In this document: in pieces, positions 63,975 through 64,000 of the stretch
How positions within the stretch are numbered: the first letter of the stretch is position 1
Layout: each line of letters opens with the position of its first letter
Assembly (NCBI RefSeq): GCF_001437285.1
Contig: NZ_JQBF01000002.1
Span: 266,562-330,561 of the forward strand
Direction: 5' to 3'
Length of the DNA stretch: 64,000 nt
Source: Pediococcus pentosaceus
Lineage (GTDB): Bacteria > Bacillota > Bacilli > Lactobacillales > Lactobacillaceae
Notes under the pieces: model-generated
Database searches by the model: none
Told to the model about the DNA's origin: nothing
What the model saw: the letters and a program-made list of their open reading frames with translations, nothing else
Position numbers and translations under genes: made by a program

Positions 63975-64000
63975 TGACCCCCAAAAGTTAGACCAAAAAT
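63975..64000 (+). mobile_element. Terminal inverted repeat of an IS3-family element (IS150-like), cut by edge
   Basis: The last 26 bases begin TGACCCCCAAAAGTTAGACC, the pattern seen at the ends of many IS3-family (IS150-group) elements, which start with TG and carry CCCC...AAAGTT.GAC. The transposase genes would lie beyond the window. No further part of the element is present. Confidence 0.6.

Noticed and set aside
1..64000. CRISPR arrays, tRNA or rRNA genes, prophage modules
   Set aside because: No regularly spaced short repeats, cloverleaf sequences, rRNA segments or phage structural genes were recognised by reading; a dedicated scan was not possible.

Overview
The window is a low-GC Gram-positive chromosome segment from the family Lactobacillaceae. 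The evidence is gene content: ClpL, a WxL/DUF916 surface operon, a Mub-type LPQTG adhesin, a nucleoside 2-deoxyribosyltransferase, a fused glutamine ABC transporter (GlnPH), and housekeeping synteny matching Bacillus/Lactobacillus (cmk-rpsA-der-hup-ypiA, scpAB-rluB-ypbB-recQ). Genus and species cannot be fixed from the sequence alone. No rRNA, tRNA, prophage or CRISPR array was seen. The only mobile-element signal is an IS3-like terminal repeat at the right edge.

Layout. 1-5.7 kb: a LacI-family regulator cut by the edge, dprA, rnhB, rbgA, and clpL behind a CIRCE element. 5.8-11.6 kb: a four-gene WxL/DUF916/LPQTxE cell-surface operon next to an Mga-like regulator. 12.2-16.2 kb: a MurNAc recycling operon (murQ-murP-murR) with a cre site; its PTS permease carries a fused EIIA. 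16.4-20.8 kb: a CocE/PepX-type hydrolase with a LysR regulator, and a MarR/flavodoxin-fold oxidoreductase pair. 20.9-25.4 kb: a Mub-like adhesin, a 10-codon hydrophobic ORF and an Rgg-family regulator. 25.5-34.6 kb: ndk, a GNAT enzyme, an APC permease that seems to start on AUU, gene remnants, and an AraC/DUF5107-TPR/galM locus in which galM is frameshifted. 34.7-43.2 kb: an ArsC/Spx-like protein, an NhaC antiporter, ctpA-yozE-ypmS-ypmR, degV and the glnPH-glnQ transporter under a GlnR box. 43.3-54.5 kb: dfrA, thyA, an ABC-F protein, cca, yitT, ndt, ypiA, hup, der, rpsA. 54.5-63.1 kb: a dense block transcribed leftwards from a DUF441 gene through cvfB, xerD, ribT, scpA, scpB, rluB, ypbB, recQ, a LysM protein and cmk. 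63.5-64 kb: a DUF805 membrane protein and the edge of an insertion sequence.

The most interesting candidate is at 24.3-25.3 kb. A 10-residue, leaderless, very hydrophobic peptide (MEYVLFFLFF) has a strong ribosome-binding site, an upstream dyad placed where an activator would bind, and a terminator. It converges on an Rgg-family regulator and is divergent from the Mub adhesin. The arrangement resembles the RopB/SIP leaderless-peptide signalling pair of Streptococcus pyogenes and suggests a quorum-sensing circuit that may control adhesion. This is inference from architecture and is untested.

Many automatic start codons were moved downstream because the longer version began inside its own ribosome-binding site or in a terminator loop; each entry says so.
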